The translations under genes and the position numbers were made by a program. The notes beneath the pieces were generated by a model, which did not search any database, was not told the origin of the DNA, and saw nothing but the letters and a program-made list of their open reading frames with translations. Of a stretch of 64,000 nucleotides of DNA, positions 1 through 10,239 are shown piece by piece. Positions within the stretch are counted from its first letter, which is position 1. Each line of letters begins with the position of its first letter. Source of the DNA: Dolomedes plantarius. Taxonomy: Eukaryota > Arthropoda > Arachnida > Araneae > Dolomedidae. The stretch lies in assembly GCA_907164885.2 (NCBI GenBank), contig OU015490.1:100667141-100731140 (forward strand), given 5' to 3'.

Positions 1-339
1 AAGGATTAAGTTCTCCGCTTCCGACGAACTGTTAATTTAGAGTGACACACATTGTATTATTTGTTTAAAAATCGAAGTCAAAAACTAATTTTTGGCCCTA
101 GCGTTCTTTCCCTGGATGCGTCGATATGGCATGGTCAAATATTGTCCAAAAAGAAGTTTTGTAATATAAATATCCCATTTTCCACGAGTTCGTGTCATGC
201 TTAACTTTTAATATTGTCTACAAATGTGTTTTGACGTATACATATCTCATGTTCCCCTGTTTTGTGTTATTCCAATTTTGTGTCCAAAGGTGTTTAGTAA
301 TCGGTTTTGCATTATCCTTACGCATCATTGTTAGTTGAC
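1..339. other. AT-rich DNA, no feature recognised
   Basis: No reading frame, terminal repeat or tandem structure could be recognised in this stretch. Confidence 0.5.
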
Positions 340-343
340 AAAT

Positions 344-590
344 GAGGCGGTGAAAGGCAAAGTGGTGTAAGTCAGTAAGTCAAGTGGTGTAAGTCAAAAG
401 CGTTTTACTGAAAAAATTACAATAATTCCACCATAAAATAAACACAATTATAATTCATAATAATTATTATGATATTGCAAATAATAATTATTTGCAATTA
501 CACTATAAACTGAACATGGAGATTACATTTTTGCCCTCAAATAAAAAAAGTTGAAAATGTGACTTACACCACTTTGCCTTTCACCGCCTC
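344..590. mobile_element. MITE with 30-bp inverted ends and AAAT target duplication
   Basis: The first 30 bases (starting GAGGCGGTGAAAGGCAAAG) are repeated in perfect inverted orientation at the right end. The element is flanked by AAAT on both sides (340-343 and 591-594). The interior is AT-rich, repeats the motif GTGGTGTAAGTC, and has a palindrome around ATTGCAAATAATAATTAT. At 247 bp it cannot code for a transposase, so it must be mobilised in trans. The superfamily is not assigned. Confidence 0.8.
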
Positions 591-775
591 AAATGAACAA
601 TGGATACCGGTTCTTCTTTCATCCTTCTATAAGCCACCAACGTAGCTATAAAATTCATCGCATTTAATTCGCATGCGAAGTTTTCGCACGGGCCACCTAG
701 AAATATATAATGAGTTTTAGTGAAACTATACGTGAAATAAATGTGCAGGTTTCAAACACGATCTTTAAGAAGAAG

Positions 776-1010
776 CAAATTATTTTAAATACAAACTTTA
801 AAAAAGTTACAAAAACAGCTTAAAAATTTAATTTAAAAAAAATCTAAGAAGAATTTTTCAAAAATGTTTCTTTGTGCACCCCTACACTATAAGAAGAGCC
901 ACCATGCAAAATTTCAGCCCTTTAGGTCTAGCGGTTTAGTCTGTGCGCTGTATGTCAGTCAGTCAGTCAGTCAATCAGTAAGTCACTCAGTTACGGAACT
1001 GCTATATATA
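776..1010 (-). mobile_element. Helitron-like family A, 5'-end fragment (array copy 0)
   Basis: This matches the 5' third of the family A elements described at 1702-2403, including the block with GCAAAATTTCAGCCC and the GTCAGTCAGTCA tract before TTACGGAACTG. It abuts the 3' end of the next copy at 1015 almost directly, which makes it the first member of a head-to-tail array. Confidence 0.7.
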
Positions 1011-1014
1011 TATA

Positions 1015-1689
1015 CTAGCTGAAAACACGCGCTTCGCTACGGAGTACATTGAAATTAAATACAACGGTCAATGTATGCAATTAATTCCAAAAAAAAAATA
1101 AATATATACTATATATTTATAATAAATACGACGATCAATGTATACAATTGATGTAAAAAAAACATATTTATAAAAAAATCGTAAGGGATATTTTTATAGA
1201 CAAAATAAAGTCCAATCGTCTGCCGCATTAGCAAGAAAAAAATATTTTTTTGTCAAGTTTTTTTGCACGTGACGATAAATTTATTTAAAGAACCAGAAAA
1301 AGAAATCACGTGATCAGCATTTAATAAATTAAATTCCAAAAATTCATCTTTAAAAATTCACCAAAAATCAGGAAATGGAGGTAAAAATTCGAAAAAAAAT
1401 TTCATTTTGAAGGAATTTTTATGATCTTTGTCGTGATATAAATTTTATAACCCTCAATGTATTATTTTAAATGCAAACGTAAAAAAAGTTTAAAAAACAG
1501 CTTAAAAATTTAATTTAAAAAAATCTAAGAAGAATTTTTAAAAAATCTTTCTTAGTGCACCCCTACACTATTAGAAGAATCGCCATGCAAAATTTCAGCC
1601 CTTTAGGTCCAGCGGTTTGGTCTGTGCGTTGTATGTCAGTCAGCGAATGAATGAGTCAGTCAGTTACGGAACTGTTTTATATATAGAGA
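1015..1689 (-). mobile_element. Helitron-like family A, array copy 1
   Basis: Read on the minus strand, it ends in the family 3' terminus (hairpin region, then TTTTCAG and CTAG). Its 5' end is the TCTATATATA-type start near 1689. It has no coding capacity. Internally it is closest to copy 3 (2481-3172): both share the same variant block between the CCCTCAATG motif and AACAGCTT. Confidence 0.72.
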
Positions 1690-1701
1690 TAGAGAGAGAT
1701 A

Positions 1702-2403
1702 CTAGCTGAAAACCCGTACTTCGCTACGGAGTACATTTAAATTGAATACAACGGTCATTGTATGCAATTAATGCCAAAAAAAATTACAAAAAAATTGCAA
1801 CGGATATTTTTATAGACAAAATAATGTAGAAGAAAATATTGAAATTAAATATAATAGAACATACTAAAGAATAGTACAGTTTGAGGAACATTTCTTTTAC
1901 TGTATTTTAATATTTTTTTGGATAATGTCGAATCGTCTGCCGCATTAGAAAGAAAAAAAAATATTTTTTGACAATTTATTTCGTTGTTATGCACATGACG
2001 ATAAATTAATTTAAAGCATCACAAAAAGAAAAGAAACCACGTGATCAGCATTTAATAAATTAAATTCTAAACATTAATGTTTAAATATTCGCCAAAAATC
2101 AGAAAACGGATGTAAAGATTCGAAAAAAATTTCATTTTAAAAGAAATTTTATGATCTTTCTCGTGATATAAATTTTATAACCCTCCGATTATTGTTTTAA
2201 ATGCAAACTTAAAAGAATGTTTCAAAAACAGCTTAAAAATTTTATTTAAAAAATCTAAGTAGAATTTTTCAAAAATCTCTCTTAGTGCACCCCTACACTA
2301 TAAGAAGAATCGCCATGCAAAATTTCAGCCCTTTAGGTCCAGCGGTTTGGTCTGTGCGTTGTCTGTCAGTCAGTCAGTTACGGAACTGTTTTATATATAT
2401 AGA
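1702..2403 (-). mobile_element. Helitron-like family A, array copy 2 (reference copy)
   Basis: On the minus strand the element starts with TC (TCTATATATATAAAACAG, then TTCCGTAACTGACTGAC) and ends with CTAG followed by T. Just inside the 3' end, family members carry CCGTAGCGAAGCACGG or a variant. This folds as CCGT(A)GC / GCACGG around a GAA loop, eight bases before CTAG. A TC start, a CTRR end, a subterminal hairpin, insertion between A and T and no target duplication are Helitron hallmarks. There is no Rep/helicase gene, so the copy is non-autonomous. Confidence 0.75.
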
Positions 2404-2480
2404 TAACCAATAGCTTTCTTTTTCTTTTCTAGATATTACTCTCATTTATCTATTTATTGCTTTTAATCTTTATTTAATAA
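2404..2480. repeat. 77-bp spacer between Helitron copies 2 and 3 (direct repeat)
   Basis: Begins TAACCAATAGC and is identical, as far as I can read, to the sequence that follows copy 3 at 3173-3249. The two Helitron copies it separates are not the closest pair in the array. Confidence 0.85.
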
Positions 2481-3172
2481 CTAGCTGAAAACCCGCGCTT
2501 CGCTACGGAGTACATTCAAATTAAATACAACGGTCGACGTATGCAATTTATGCCAAAAAATAAATATATATATTTATAATAAATGCGATGATCAATGTAT
2601 ACAATTGATGCAAAATATCTATCTATCTATACATATATATATTTATAAAAAAATCGTAAGGGATATGCATTTTTTTTGATAATATCCAGTCGTCTGCTGC
2701 ATTAGAAAGAGAAAAAATATTTTTTTGTCTATTTAGTTGTTACGCACGTGACGATAAATTTATTGAAAGTACCAGAAAAAGAAATCACGTGATCAGCATT
2801 TAATAAATTGAATTCTAAAAATTAATCTTTAAAAATTCACCAAAAATCAGAAAATGGAGGTAAAAATTCGAAAAAAATTTCATTTTGAAGGAATTTTTAT
2901 GATCTTTCTCGTGATATAAATTTTATAACCCTCAATGTATTATTTTAAATGCAAACGTAAAAAAAGTTTAAAAAACAGCTTAAAAATTTAATTTTAAAAA
3001 ATCTAAGAAGAATTTTTACAAAAATCTTTCTTAGTGCACCCCTACACTATTAGAAAAATCGCTATGCAAAATTTCAGCCCTTTAGGTCCAGCGGTTTGGT
3101 CTGTGCGTTGAATGTCAGTCAGTCAGTCAGTGAATGAATGAGTCAGTTACGGAACTGTTATATATATATAGA
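2481..3172 (-). mobile_element. Helitron-like family A, array copy 3
   Basis: Shows both family ends: CTAG at 2481-2484 and the TC start at 3171-3172 on the minus strand. The interior contains a GATA-type microsatellite (around 2620) absent from copy 2. Several internal variants are shared with copy 1 rather than copy 2. Confidence 0.75.
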
Positions 3173-3249
3173 TAACCAATAGCTTTCTTTTTCTTTTCTA
3201 GATATTACTCTCATTTATCTATTTATTGCTTTTAATCTTTATTTAATAA
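3173..3249. repeat. 77-bp flank, second copy of the direct repeat
   Basis: Repeats 2404-2480 immediately after Helitron copy 3. Confidence 0.85.
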
Positions 3250-3668
3250 TAATTTTGAGATGAATGTACATTAGCCATACTTTCCACGACTTCAGCGGGA
3301 AAGAAATGTAGAAAATGCAAAACCATTTAGAATCTCGCAACGAAACTGGGGATCGACCGTTAATTCCCACACTTTTTTTTTGCCTCCCCTTGGCGCGCTC
3401 CGTTAATTGGGCGGTGGTGCGCGGAAGGCTCGCTTCCTGAGGTGGAGAGTAAAAGTTGGTCGACCCCTTGGGAAAAACACGGTGTAAGTTCCAGTTGGCA
3501 AAACGGAAGGTTAAAGATTTGCTAATTGATATATTTTCGACTCGTTTCCGATCCGCGGCGGATTGTTTGTGGGAATGTAGAATCGAGGTGGAGCAATCGG
3601 AAAGAAATTCCGTTCTCGGAATATGTTGTTTCGTCCTACAGGGACAGGATGTCACCGCTTAGATTAGT
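3250..3668. other. GC-richer unique stretch, no gene recognised
   Basis: A 138-codon open frame on the minus strand (3239-3655) crosses this stretch. It shows no recognisable domain, signal peptide or family motif. I treat it as chance. Confidence 0.4.
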
Positions 3669-3669
3669 A

Positions 3670-4147
3670 CTGTGAAACCTCGTTTATCCGGCCCTCGTTT
3701 TTCCGGATCTCTGGATAATCCGGATCAGATTTATTGACATTTTTATTTAATGTTCACGTTAGATAATAATTTTTAACTATGATAGCAAGAACGTAACTAC
3801 AAGCACGCCAAATATTCGCTTTTAAGTTTGATTCAATGTACAGTTCCTGCATAGATTGTGCAATAAATTATGGCAATAAAATGCTTTTTGTTGAATTTAA
3901 GAAAGCTTTACTGGAGTGTCACAGGGCATTGACGTGGATTGACTCAGAAAAGTTATTATTAAATTTTTTAATGTCTTGTAAACAATATTGTGTAATTTCG
4001 TTACAAAACAAATTTTTTTATCGTAATAAACGGTAAGTCTGCTTAGTAAAAGATTTTGGTTTGCTTACTACCCACATTTTCCCGGATTATCTGGATTTTC
4101 AACTTTCTGGATTGCCTATGGTCCCAGTTAGTCCGGATACTCGTGGT
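3670..4147. mobile_element. pogo/Tigger-like non-autonomous element
   Basis: The left end after TA reads CTGTGAAACCTCGTTTATCCGG. Toward the right end the inverted counterparts CCCGGATTATCTGGA and AGTCCGGATACTCG appear. Terminal repeats built from TATCCGG plus a TA target are typical of Tigger elements. The right terminus is eroded and runs into a poly-T tract. No transposase reading frame is left. Confidence 0.55.
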
Positions 4148-4296
4148 TGTTTTTTTTTTTTTTTTCAATTCTATCGATTTAGATGGAAAAAAATATTTTA
4201 TTACTACCCAATACAGACGGGACTTTAACACCAACACGTGAAACTTCACCATTCCTTAACATTATTTAAACCCTTTAAAAAATATATATATATATA

Positions 4297-4510
4297 TCTA
4301 TATGTATAAAACAGATCCATAACTGACTGACTCACTGACATACAACGCACAGACCAAACCGCTGGACCTAAAGGGCTGACATTTTGCATGGCGATTCTTC
4401 TTATAGTATAGGGGTGCACTAAGAAAGATTTAAAAAAAAAAAGTCCTCTTAGATTTTTTAAGGTTAAATTTTTAAATTGTTTATGTAACATTTTTTAAAG
4501 TTTATCTTTC
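4297..4510 (+). mobile_element. Helitron-like family A, 5' fragment
   Basis: Starts at TCTATATG..AAAACAG and continues through the CTGACTGACTCACTGAC tract and the GGGGTGCACTAAGAAAGA block. It then loses similarity, and the 3' half with the CTAG end is missing. Confidence 0.65.
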
Positions 4511-4619
4511 ATATTAATTCATTTTTTAGTTATTAACTTTCATTTAATAGGATTCGCTTATAAATTAGAAATGGAGTTTCGTATACGAAAATTAGCTTTA
4601 ATTTTTTTTTTAGGAGAAT

Positions 4620-4714
4620 TATGATAAGACTAAGCTCAATTCTATATATCGAAATTTCTAGATATCGAATTTTTTTCGCCCAATTTGCTACTTCGATATA
4701 TGGAGGTTCGACTG
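4620..4714. mobile_element. pogo-like terminal fragment
   Basis: Ends CTTCGATATATGGAGGTTCG ACTG followed by TA, a typical right end of pogo/Tigger elements. A weak inverted counterpart (TATATATCGAAATTTC) lies about 60 bp upstream. Only a scrap remains. Confidence 0.4.
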
Positions 4715-4789
4715 TATATATATATATTATTTTTTTTTGGCGTTAATTGCAAAACCATTGCAAAACCATTGGCGTTAATTGGGGGGGGG

Positions 4790-5009
4790 GGGGGAATCTG
4801 GGCTAGTATGTTTTAAACGCTCATCAATTCCTTTGGTGGGCGCAATTTATAAATTGAATCCTGTTGCAAGGTGCAGAAAAGTTCAGGCTATCTGAAAATA
4901 CCATTTTTATTTTATTATCAGCATTAATGTAGCTGTAAACAGTAGACAAATTTTCTTCATATGCTAATACTGAAGTGAGAGAATCCAATAAAGTTAGTAC
5001 ACAGCAGCC
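4790..5009. mobile_element. TTAA/TA MITE family, right-half fragment
   Basis: Matches the right half of the MITE at 6534-6949, from the GTTTTAAACGCTCATCAATTC block to the terminal GTTAGTACACAGCAGCC, followed by TTAA. The left half is replaced by a poly-G tract at about 4780-4795. Confidence 0.7.
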
Positions 5010-5150
5010 TTAACACACCCAGAAATATACACTTCTAAACAATAGATTCTAAACACACCTATAACAATAGATTCTAAACACACCTATAACATTAGATAGT
5101 TCGGAGACACGCTACCTTCAATCGTATTACAGGAGAGGACCTAATTTAAC
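5010..5150. repeat. Left arm of a long-range inverted repeat
   Basis: Contains TTCTAAACACACCTATAACA twice, then TTAGATAGTTCGGAGACACGC. The same sequence occurs inverted at 6960-7050. ACACACCCAGAAATATACAC at its start is echoed inverted around 7560-7580. Confidence 0.7.
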
Positions 5151-5154
5151 TTAA

Positions 5155-5608
5155 GGCTGCTATGTAATAACCCTACTGGATTTGCTCACCTCAATGTTAA
5201 CCTATGGAGAAAATGTGACTACTTTTTATAGCTACATAAATGCTGATAATCCAACAAAAATGGTATTTTCAGAGAGCCCGAACTTTTTTGCACCTTGCAA
5301 CAGGATTCATTTTATAAATTGCGTCCACCAAAGGAATTGATGAGCGTTTAAAACACACTAGACCATATTTCACCCCCGAATTATTTAAATTTAAAATATT
5401 ATTTACATTTTTTAAAAAAGAAAAATGGCCCAAGGTGTAAAATTTCTTTGTTTATTACGGAGTACAATGTTTTTTAGAAAAATCTTTCAATCCAAGTCCC
5501 CAATCCGTGGACAAATTTTCTCCACTGATGTGACCACTGATGCTGACTCCACTGATGTGAGGTTTACACTGATGTGAGCGAATCCAGTAGGGTTATTATA
5601 CAGCAGCC
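5155..5608. mobile_element. TTAA/TA MITE family, full copy
   Basis: Begins GGCTGCTATGTAATAACCC after TTAA (5151-5154) and ends with the inverted form GGGTTATTATACAGCAGCC. The right arm is the long type, with TGGCCCAAGGTGTAAAATTTC and TTACGGAGTACAAT. Near the right end a CACTGATGTGA motif has expanded into three to four imperfect copies, which lengthens this copy to 454 bp. Confidence 0.75.
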
Positions 5609-5639
5609 TTTAAGTCCACGTCCTTTTTCACAGTCACCA

Positions 5640-6205
5640 CTGCATCCGGGTCACAAGTGTTGCTTGGTTGGTTAGTTGAGTTTGGTTTTATGGCGCAAGG
5701 TCCTCTGAGGGACAAGCTGCGCCAACCGAATGGTTTACTGATAAAAGCAGAACTAGTAACAGTTAGTAGAATTGAAGAAAACGAAGTTTCGAAGTATTTA
5801 TAAAAACCAATGAAAGGAAATTAAACCAAAAGACAAAAAAATTAAAAGCAAAAGAACATGGATAAAAGGTGAAGATAGATAAAAATATGACAAATCTGAA
5901 GGTACAAGATTTAAAATCCTAAATCTCAGAGTAAAAACCAGTCATACGTAAAAAGTTAAAAAGATTAGGATGGGGGTATTCCCCCAATAAAATATCTAAA
6001 CTAGGTGTATAAGAATTGTATAGTTTAAAATAAATAGTTTTAAAAGCCACACAGCTAGATAGAATATGTGCATTAGTGAGAGGGCATTTGCAATAGAGAC
6101 AGAAGGGAGCGCTCTCGTGCAGCAGCAGATGGACATAAGTGAGTCGCGAGTGCCCAATACGCAACCGTGTCAAAAGATTTGCTTGGAGTAAGAACACTGA
6201 AAGGC
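5640..6205 (-). mobile_element. 5'-truncated non-LTR retrotransposon (LINE) 3' end
   Basis: On the minus strand, a decayed reading frame is followed by a 3' untranslated region containing GGTTGGCGCAGCTTGTCCC and GCGCCATAAAACC. It finishes in an imperfect short-repeat tail (AACTAACCAACC). The upstream boundary, just beyond 6197, is abrupt, as expected of 5' truncation during target-primed reverse transcription. Confidence 0.65.
5919..6197 (-). pseudogene. LINE ORF2 C-terminal fragment (Jockey/I-type)
   Basis: About 92 residues remain. Visible is LTRLRIGHSRLTYVHLLL followed by a zinc-finger-like C..C...H....C arrangement (FCLYCKCPLTNAHILSSC). This pattern closes the RT/RNase H protein in Jockey- and I-related LINEs of arthropods. 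The reverse transcriptase and endonuclease domains are missing, so the fragment is inactive. The clade call is by motif recall, not alignment. Confidence 0.6.
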
Positions 6206-6533
6206 ATTATAACTCAATTTAATGGAAAAAAAACAAGCCTATACCTCAATCTCCTTTTCGCTTTAACAGGTGTTTGCTTCATTTGAAAATACTCCATGAA
6301 TTTATGGCCTTCATAGTTCACTAATGTTGTACATTTTATGCGCATACTGATTCATTGACATTAAATTGAGTTCTACTACTGTGCAGTGTCCTTACTTCAA
6401 GCTACTCGACTATTTATAACTTTGCATCGTAATTCACATTATTTTCCGATTTCCTCAGAATAAGGTCTCTCTAGCCATGGGTGGCCCGCTGACTATATTT
6501 TCGAGTCTCTCAGAACTAGTTCGTGTCTTTTAA
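6206..6533. other. Unique sequence, nothing recognised
   Basis: No open frame, repeat end or tandem structure seen. Confidence 0.5.
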
Positions 6534-6949
6534 GGCTTCTGTGTACTAACCCTATTGGATTCGCTCACCTCAATGTTAACCTAAGGAGAAAATTTGTCCA
6601 TGGATTGTTGACTTGGATTGCAACATTTTTTTTTTTTAAATTGTACTCCATAATAGACAAAAGAATTTTACACCTTGGGCCATTTTTTTAAAATACAAGT
6701 AATATTTTAAAATTGAAATAATTCGGAGGGAAAAAATCTGTTATGGTGTGTTTTAAGCGCTCATCAATTCCTTTAGTGGACGACATTTATGGAATGAATT
6801 CTGTTGCAAGGTGCAGAAACGTTCAGGAGATCTGAAAATACCATTTTTATTGGATTTTCAGCATTGATGTAGATGTCAATAGTACACACATTTTCTCCAT
6901 AGGTTGACATTGAGGTGAGCAAATCCAATAGGGTTAGTACACTGCAGCC
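6534..6949. mobile_element. TTAA/TA MITE family, full copy
   Basis: Left end GGCTTCTGTGTACTAACCC after TTAA. The right end is inverted (GGGTTAGTACACTGCAGCC) and followed by TTTAG. The inverted arms extend about 65 bp, through CACCTCAATGTTAACCTA and GGAGAAAATTTGTCCA. Length is 416 bp, non-coding. Confidence 0.8.
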
Positions 6950-7055
6950 TTTAGTTAAAATAGATCCTTTCTTGTAACACGATTAAAGGTAACGTGTCTC
7001 TGAACTATCTAATGTTATAGGCGTGTTTAGAATCTTTTTTTTAGGAGTGTACTGT
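6950..7055. repeat. Right arm of the long-range inverted repeat
   Basis: AACGTGTCTCTGAACTATCT followed by AATGTTATAGGCGTGTTTAG is the inverse of the left arm at 5040-5140. The arms enclose two MITEs and a LINE fragment, about 1.8 kb in all. Confidence 0.7.
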
Positions 7056-7560
7056 CAGAGGCCTACACACATGGTGCTGTGTCCATTCCTAATTAGGAAA
7101 AGCCTTTACAGAGGCGACCAGTTTAAGAAAAGATGCACAGTGGTCGTTAAACAAGTCGTCAATGGACTGTTCAAAACAAACTAATTACAGCCGCAAAAGG
7201 GGGACTAGATGCACCGACACACTGGCTGACAGGAACCAGAAGATTTCTCACGCCGATGCGGAGGCTTCTAGAATGATCTGGAGTCTTCGGAAATGGGGGT
7301 ATTCAAAGGGAAGAAAAGAAGAGAAGAGAAGAAAGAGAACTATGAGAAGTGCTTCCCATCTCTATGCTGGACTTGAGATTGAACTGAGTTATGACTCTCT
7401 CTCTCTCTGGTTTTCGATTGAGGATTGGTAATGATGCTTTAAATATATGCTTTAAATATATGTATTAATAAACAAGATATATGTATATATGTAAGGAAAG
7501 AGTAGTTTATGTGCCCATGGAAACCATAAACGAGCTACTTAACCGCGAGGTCCCGACATG
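7056..7560. other. Unique sequence with a purine-rich patch
   Basis: An 89-codon open frame (7162-7431, plus strand) spans an AAGAAGAGAAGAG tract and a CT repeat. Its product is low-complexity and matches nothing I recognise. Confidence 0.4.
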
Positions 7561-7665
7561 TATATTTCTGGGTGTGTTTATCTACAGATCTTGGTGTGTA
7601 TATCTATAAGAAGTGTACACAACTAGGTGTGTATATTTATTGTTTAGAAGCGTTTATTTCTGAGA
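7561..7665. repeat. Partial inverted copy of the 5010 repeat start
   Basis: TATTTCTGGGTGTGTTTATC and TTGTTTAGAAGCGTTTATTTC mirror the beginning of the 5010 arm. The repeat unit is therefore larger than the two main arms show. Confidence 0.5.
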
Positions 7666-7897
7666 ACAAGTACACTGGTGTAAGAAATTAAGACAATTTG
7701 CAGACTTGGTCGATTATCTCTAGAACTACTGTACCGATTTTAATGAAATTTGATATGTACATACATTGATACAATACAAAACAAATAACCATTCAATAAT
7801 TGTAATACACACGCATGATCGTGCGTAACCCTCGTTGGAATCGGAAGGTATGAAACAGCGGTTGCAGAATAAACAAAAAAATGGGTTAATAGATGGG

Positions 7898-8930
7898 TTA
7901 ATAGGGGGTATGGTCCCCTCTTACAGATATACAGGTCTCGCAGCGTGATTTCATACTTGATATAAGGCAGTTTGCCATTTCCTGTGGCAATTTGTCCCAC
8001 TCGTTCAGTAACACTGTTTTCATTCCCTGGATGGTTCTCGCAAGGGGGTTGCGAGTTGCAGTTGCCCTCCCCAGAGCGTCCCAGACATGCTCTTTAAGGT
8101 TAAAGTCTGGAGATCTGGCTGGCCAATCCATCCGGCGAATATCCTCACTCTCTAGAAATTCATCGACCAGAAGAGCTCTATGTGTCATCGCGTTATCGTC
8201 CATTAAAATGAACTCAGGGCCAACTGCACCCCTGAAAAGGCGAACATAGGGCTCCAAGACCTCATCCCTATACCTCACACCAGTCACAGTGCGTCTTTCA
8301 AAGACATGGAGAGGTGTGCAGCCATACAACATGATGCCTGTCCAGACCATTAAGTAAGGACCGGCCATAATGGTCGATTTCACGGACATTGGAGGGTAGG
8401 TAGCGGGTCCCTGGTTCTCTTCATATGAACGTACGGCGAGAATCGGTGTTTAGGCTGAACCGAGACTCATCAGTGAAGAGAACGGTCGCCAATTGATCCA
8501 TACTCCAATCTCTATGCTCTCTGCACCATGACAAACGGATTCTCCTGTTCGTAGAAGTGAGAGGGACGCAAACAGCAGGTCTTCTTGCAAACAACCCTCT
8601 CTCATGAAGTCTTTTGGAAACAGTCACCCTTGATACACGGGTTCCTGTGGCTGCATACAAGTCACGAGAGAGCTGAGAAGGTGTAGCACTCCTGTTACGC
8701 CTCGCTATAATGGACAAATGACGATCTTCTCTGGCCGTCGTGGCTCTTGGACGACCTTGCCCGGGCTTTCTCTCGATGGATCCGGTATCCTGGAACTTTT
8801 TTCATTAGTTACACACGACGCTGGGCGTTAAATTGAACTCTCTACAAATTTGGACTTGAGATTGGCCTGCTTCTAGCCTCCCCACAATTCACCACCTCAT
8901 TCCATCATTTAAACGTTGGTGGTTACTCAT
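7898..8930 (-). pseudogene. Tc1-like transposase pseudogene
   Basis: The minus strand encodes a DDE transposase. It has an N-terminal helix-turn-helix region (VGRLEAGQSQVQICREF) and GQGRPRATTAREDRHLSI, then LFTDESRFSL with the first catalytic D, LMDDNAMTHRA with the second D, and SPDFNLKEHVWDALG with the final E. It closes with the usual SVRGDHTPY end. The start is taken at the ATG at 8930. The frame is broken by stops near the N-terminus, by a stop replacing the usual W after RRTFI (about 8421), and by a frameshift near 8390-8420. All three catalytic acids remain, but the gene cannot make a full protein. Confidence 0.85.
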
Positions 8931-9073
8931 TTTTACTGTTACAATTTGAAATTAACCGATTGCTGCAAAATAACACCAAGAATTAACCCATTTTTCTTGT
9001 TTATTCTGCTACCGCTGTTTCATACCTTCCGACTCCAACGAGTGTTACGCACGATCATGCGTGTGTATTAAAG

Positions 9074-9210
9074 TACCAAAATGCGTCAAAATTTTGACAT
9101 ACGTATATGTATATATATATACATACGTGCATTATATATAGATACATATATATAATACATACATAGTTATATACATACAAAAGAGGTAAGCAACGATAAG
9201 TAATACTATG
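9074..9210. repeat. Internal piece of repeat family X
   Basis: Contains AAGTACCAAAATGCGTCAAA, then a degenerate TA/TACA tract, then AAAGAGGTAAGCAACGATAA. This is the same order as in the fuller copy at 9756-10235. Confidence 0.7.
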
Positions 9211-9214
9211 TTAA

Positions 9215-9341
9215 GGCTGCTATGTACTATAATCCCATTGGATTCGCTCACCTCAATGTTAACCTATGGAGAAAATTTGTCCACAGATTGCCGACTTGGA
9301 TTCAAAGATTTTTTTTTTTTAAATTGTACTCCGTCAAAGAG
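9215..9341. mobile_element. TTAA/TA MITE family, left-half fragment
   Basis: Begins TTAA GGCTGCTATGTACTATAATCC and continues through CCTATGGAGAAAATTTGTCC to GTACTCCGTCAAAGAGATTT. It then jumps straight into the duplicated Tc1 terminal repeat. Confidence 0.7.
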
Positions 9342-9755
9342 ATTTATACCTTCCGACTCCAACGAGTGTTACGCATGATCATGCGTGTGTATTACAGTTA
9401 TTGATTGGTTATTTGTTTTGTATTGTATCAATGTATGTACGTATCAAATTTCATTAAATTCGGTAAAGTAGTTCTAGAGATAATCGGCCAAGTCTGCAAA
9501 TTCTCTTAATTTCTTACACCAGTGTACAAATTAGAGGAATCACATACTGAGACTGATACTCAATAGTCTTTGTTTTTCTCTGATATATTCTGAAGGGGGG
9601 AGGAGGGATGGGGAGGGCACTTCCCGAATCACAAATTAAGCGGTTGATATAGTTTTATTGAAATAAAAAAATATTAAGTGCCTATTTAATACGGCATTTT
9701 GATTGTCTTATTGACAATTAACTTTACTTGGTGTTTTAATTATATACAAGGTGCA

Positions 9756-9937
9756 CATTTTAACGTAGGATTACGTTATTCCATAACGATCCTCCCGAAA
9801 TGCAAAATTTCAGATGCTAAAACCATCCGTCGTTGCGAGTTATAATTTTGGCAGTGCACCAAACCCAGTCTGTATCGCTTGAGTAAGCAGTAAACAGTTA
9901 AACAGAAAAGTACCAAAATGCGTCAAAATTTTGACAT

Positions 9938-10000
<63 letters not shown>

Positions 10001-10027
10001 CGTACATATAGATACATATATACATAC

Positions 10028-10118
<91 letters not shown>

Positions 10119-10235
10119 CATATATAGATACATATAACACATACATACATACTCGTACATACAAAAGAGGTAAACAACGATAAGTAATCCTACGTTAATA
10201 ATCTGCGGTAGTTTCGTTAGAAGAGACTACCTGAA
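9756..10235. repeat. Repeat family X, copy 1 (TIR TTAACGTAGGATTAC)
   Basis: Opens with TTAACGTAGGATTACGTT. Near 10190 the inverted form AAGTAATCCTACGTTAA appears. Similarity to the copy at 22718 continues past that point through GCGGTAGTTTCGTTAGAAG and AGACTACCTG, a short self-complementary segment (GGTAGTTTC/GAGACTACC). The middle is expanded by a (TA)n/(GATA)n/(TACA)n microsatellite. It does not code, and the class is unclear. Confidence 0.65.
9943..10160. repeat. (TA)n/(GATA)n/(CATA)n compound microsatellite
   Basis: Long TA runs followed by seven to eight TAGA units and CATA-rich sequence. Reading frames across it give only Tyr-Ile repeats and are not genes. Confidence 0.95.
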
Positions 10236-10239
10236 GTTT

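Larger units (their letters stand above)
7673..9524 (-). mobile_element. Tc1-like element with long inverted ends, disrupted
   Basis: Both ends read CACTGGTGTAAGAAATTAAG and are flanked by TA. The inverted repeats extend about 200 bp, to the sequences CATACCTTCCGACTCCAACG and ATTACACACGCATGATC on the two sides. The right repeat is interrupted by about 270 bp (9074-9345) containing pieces of two other repeat families, and about 45 bp of the repeat is duplicated on either side of that insert. The transposase lies on the minus strand. Confidence 0.8.

Noticed and set aside
3239..3655. 138-codon minus-strand frame
   Set aside because: No recognisable motif, no start context and a competing frame on the other strand; length is possible by chance in this GC-balanced patch.
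7162..7431. 89-codon basic frame
   Set aside because: Composition follows an AAGAAGAG purine tract and a CT repeat; probably not coding.
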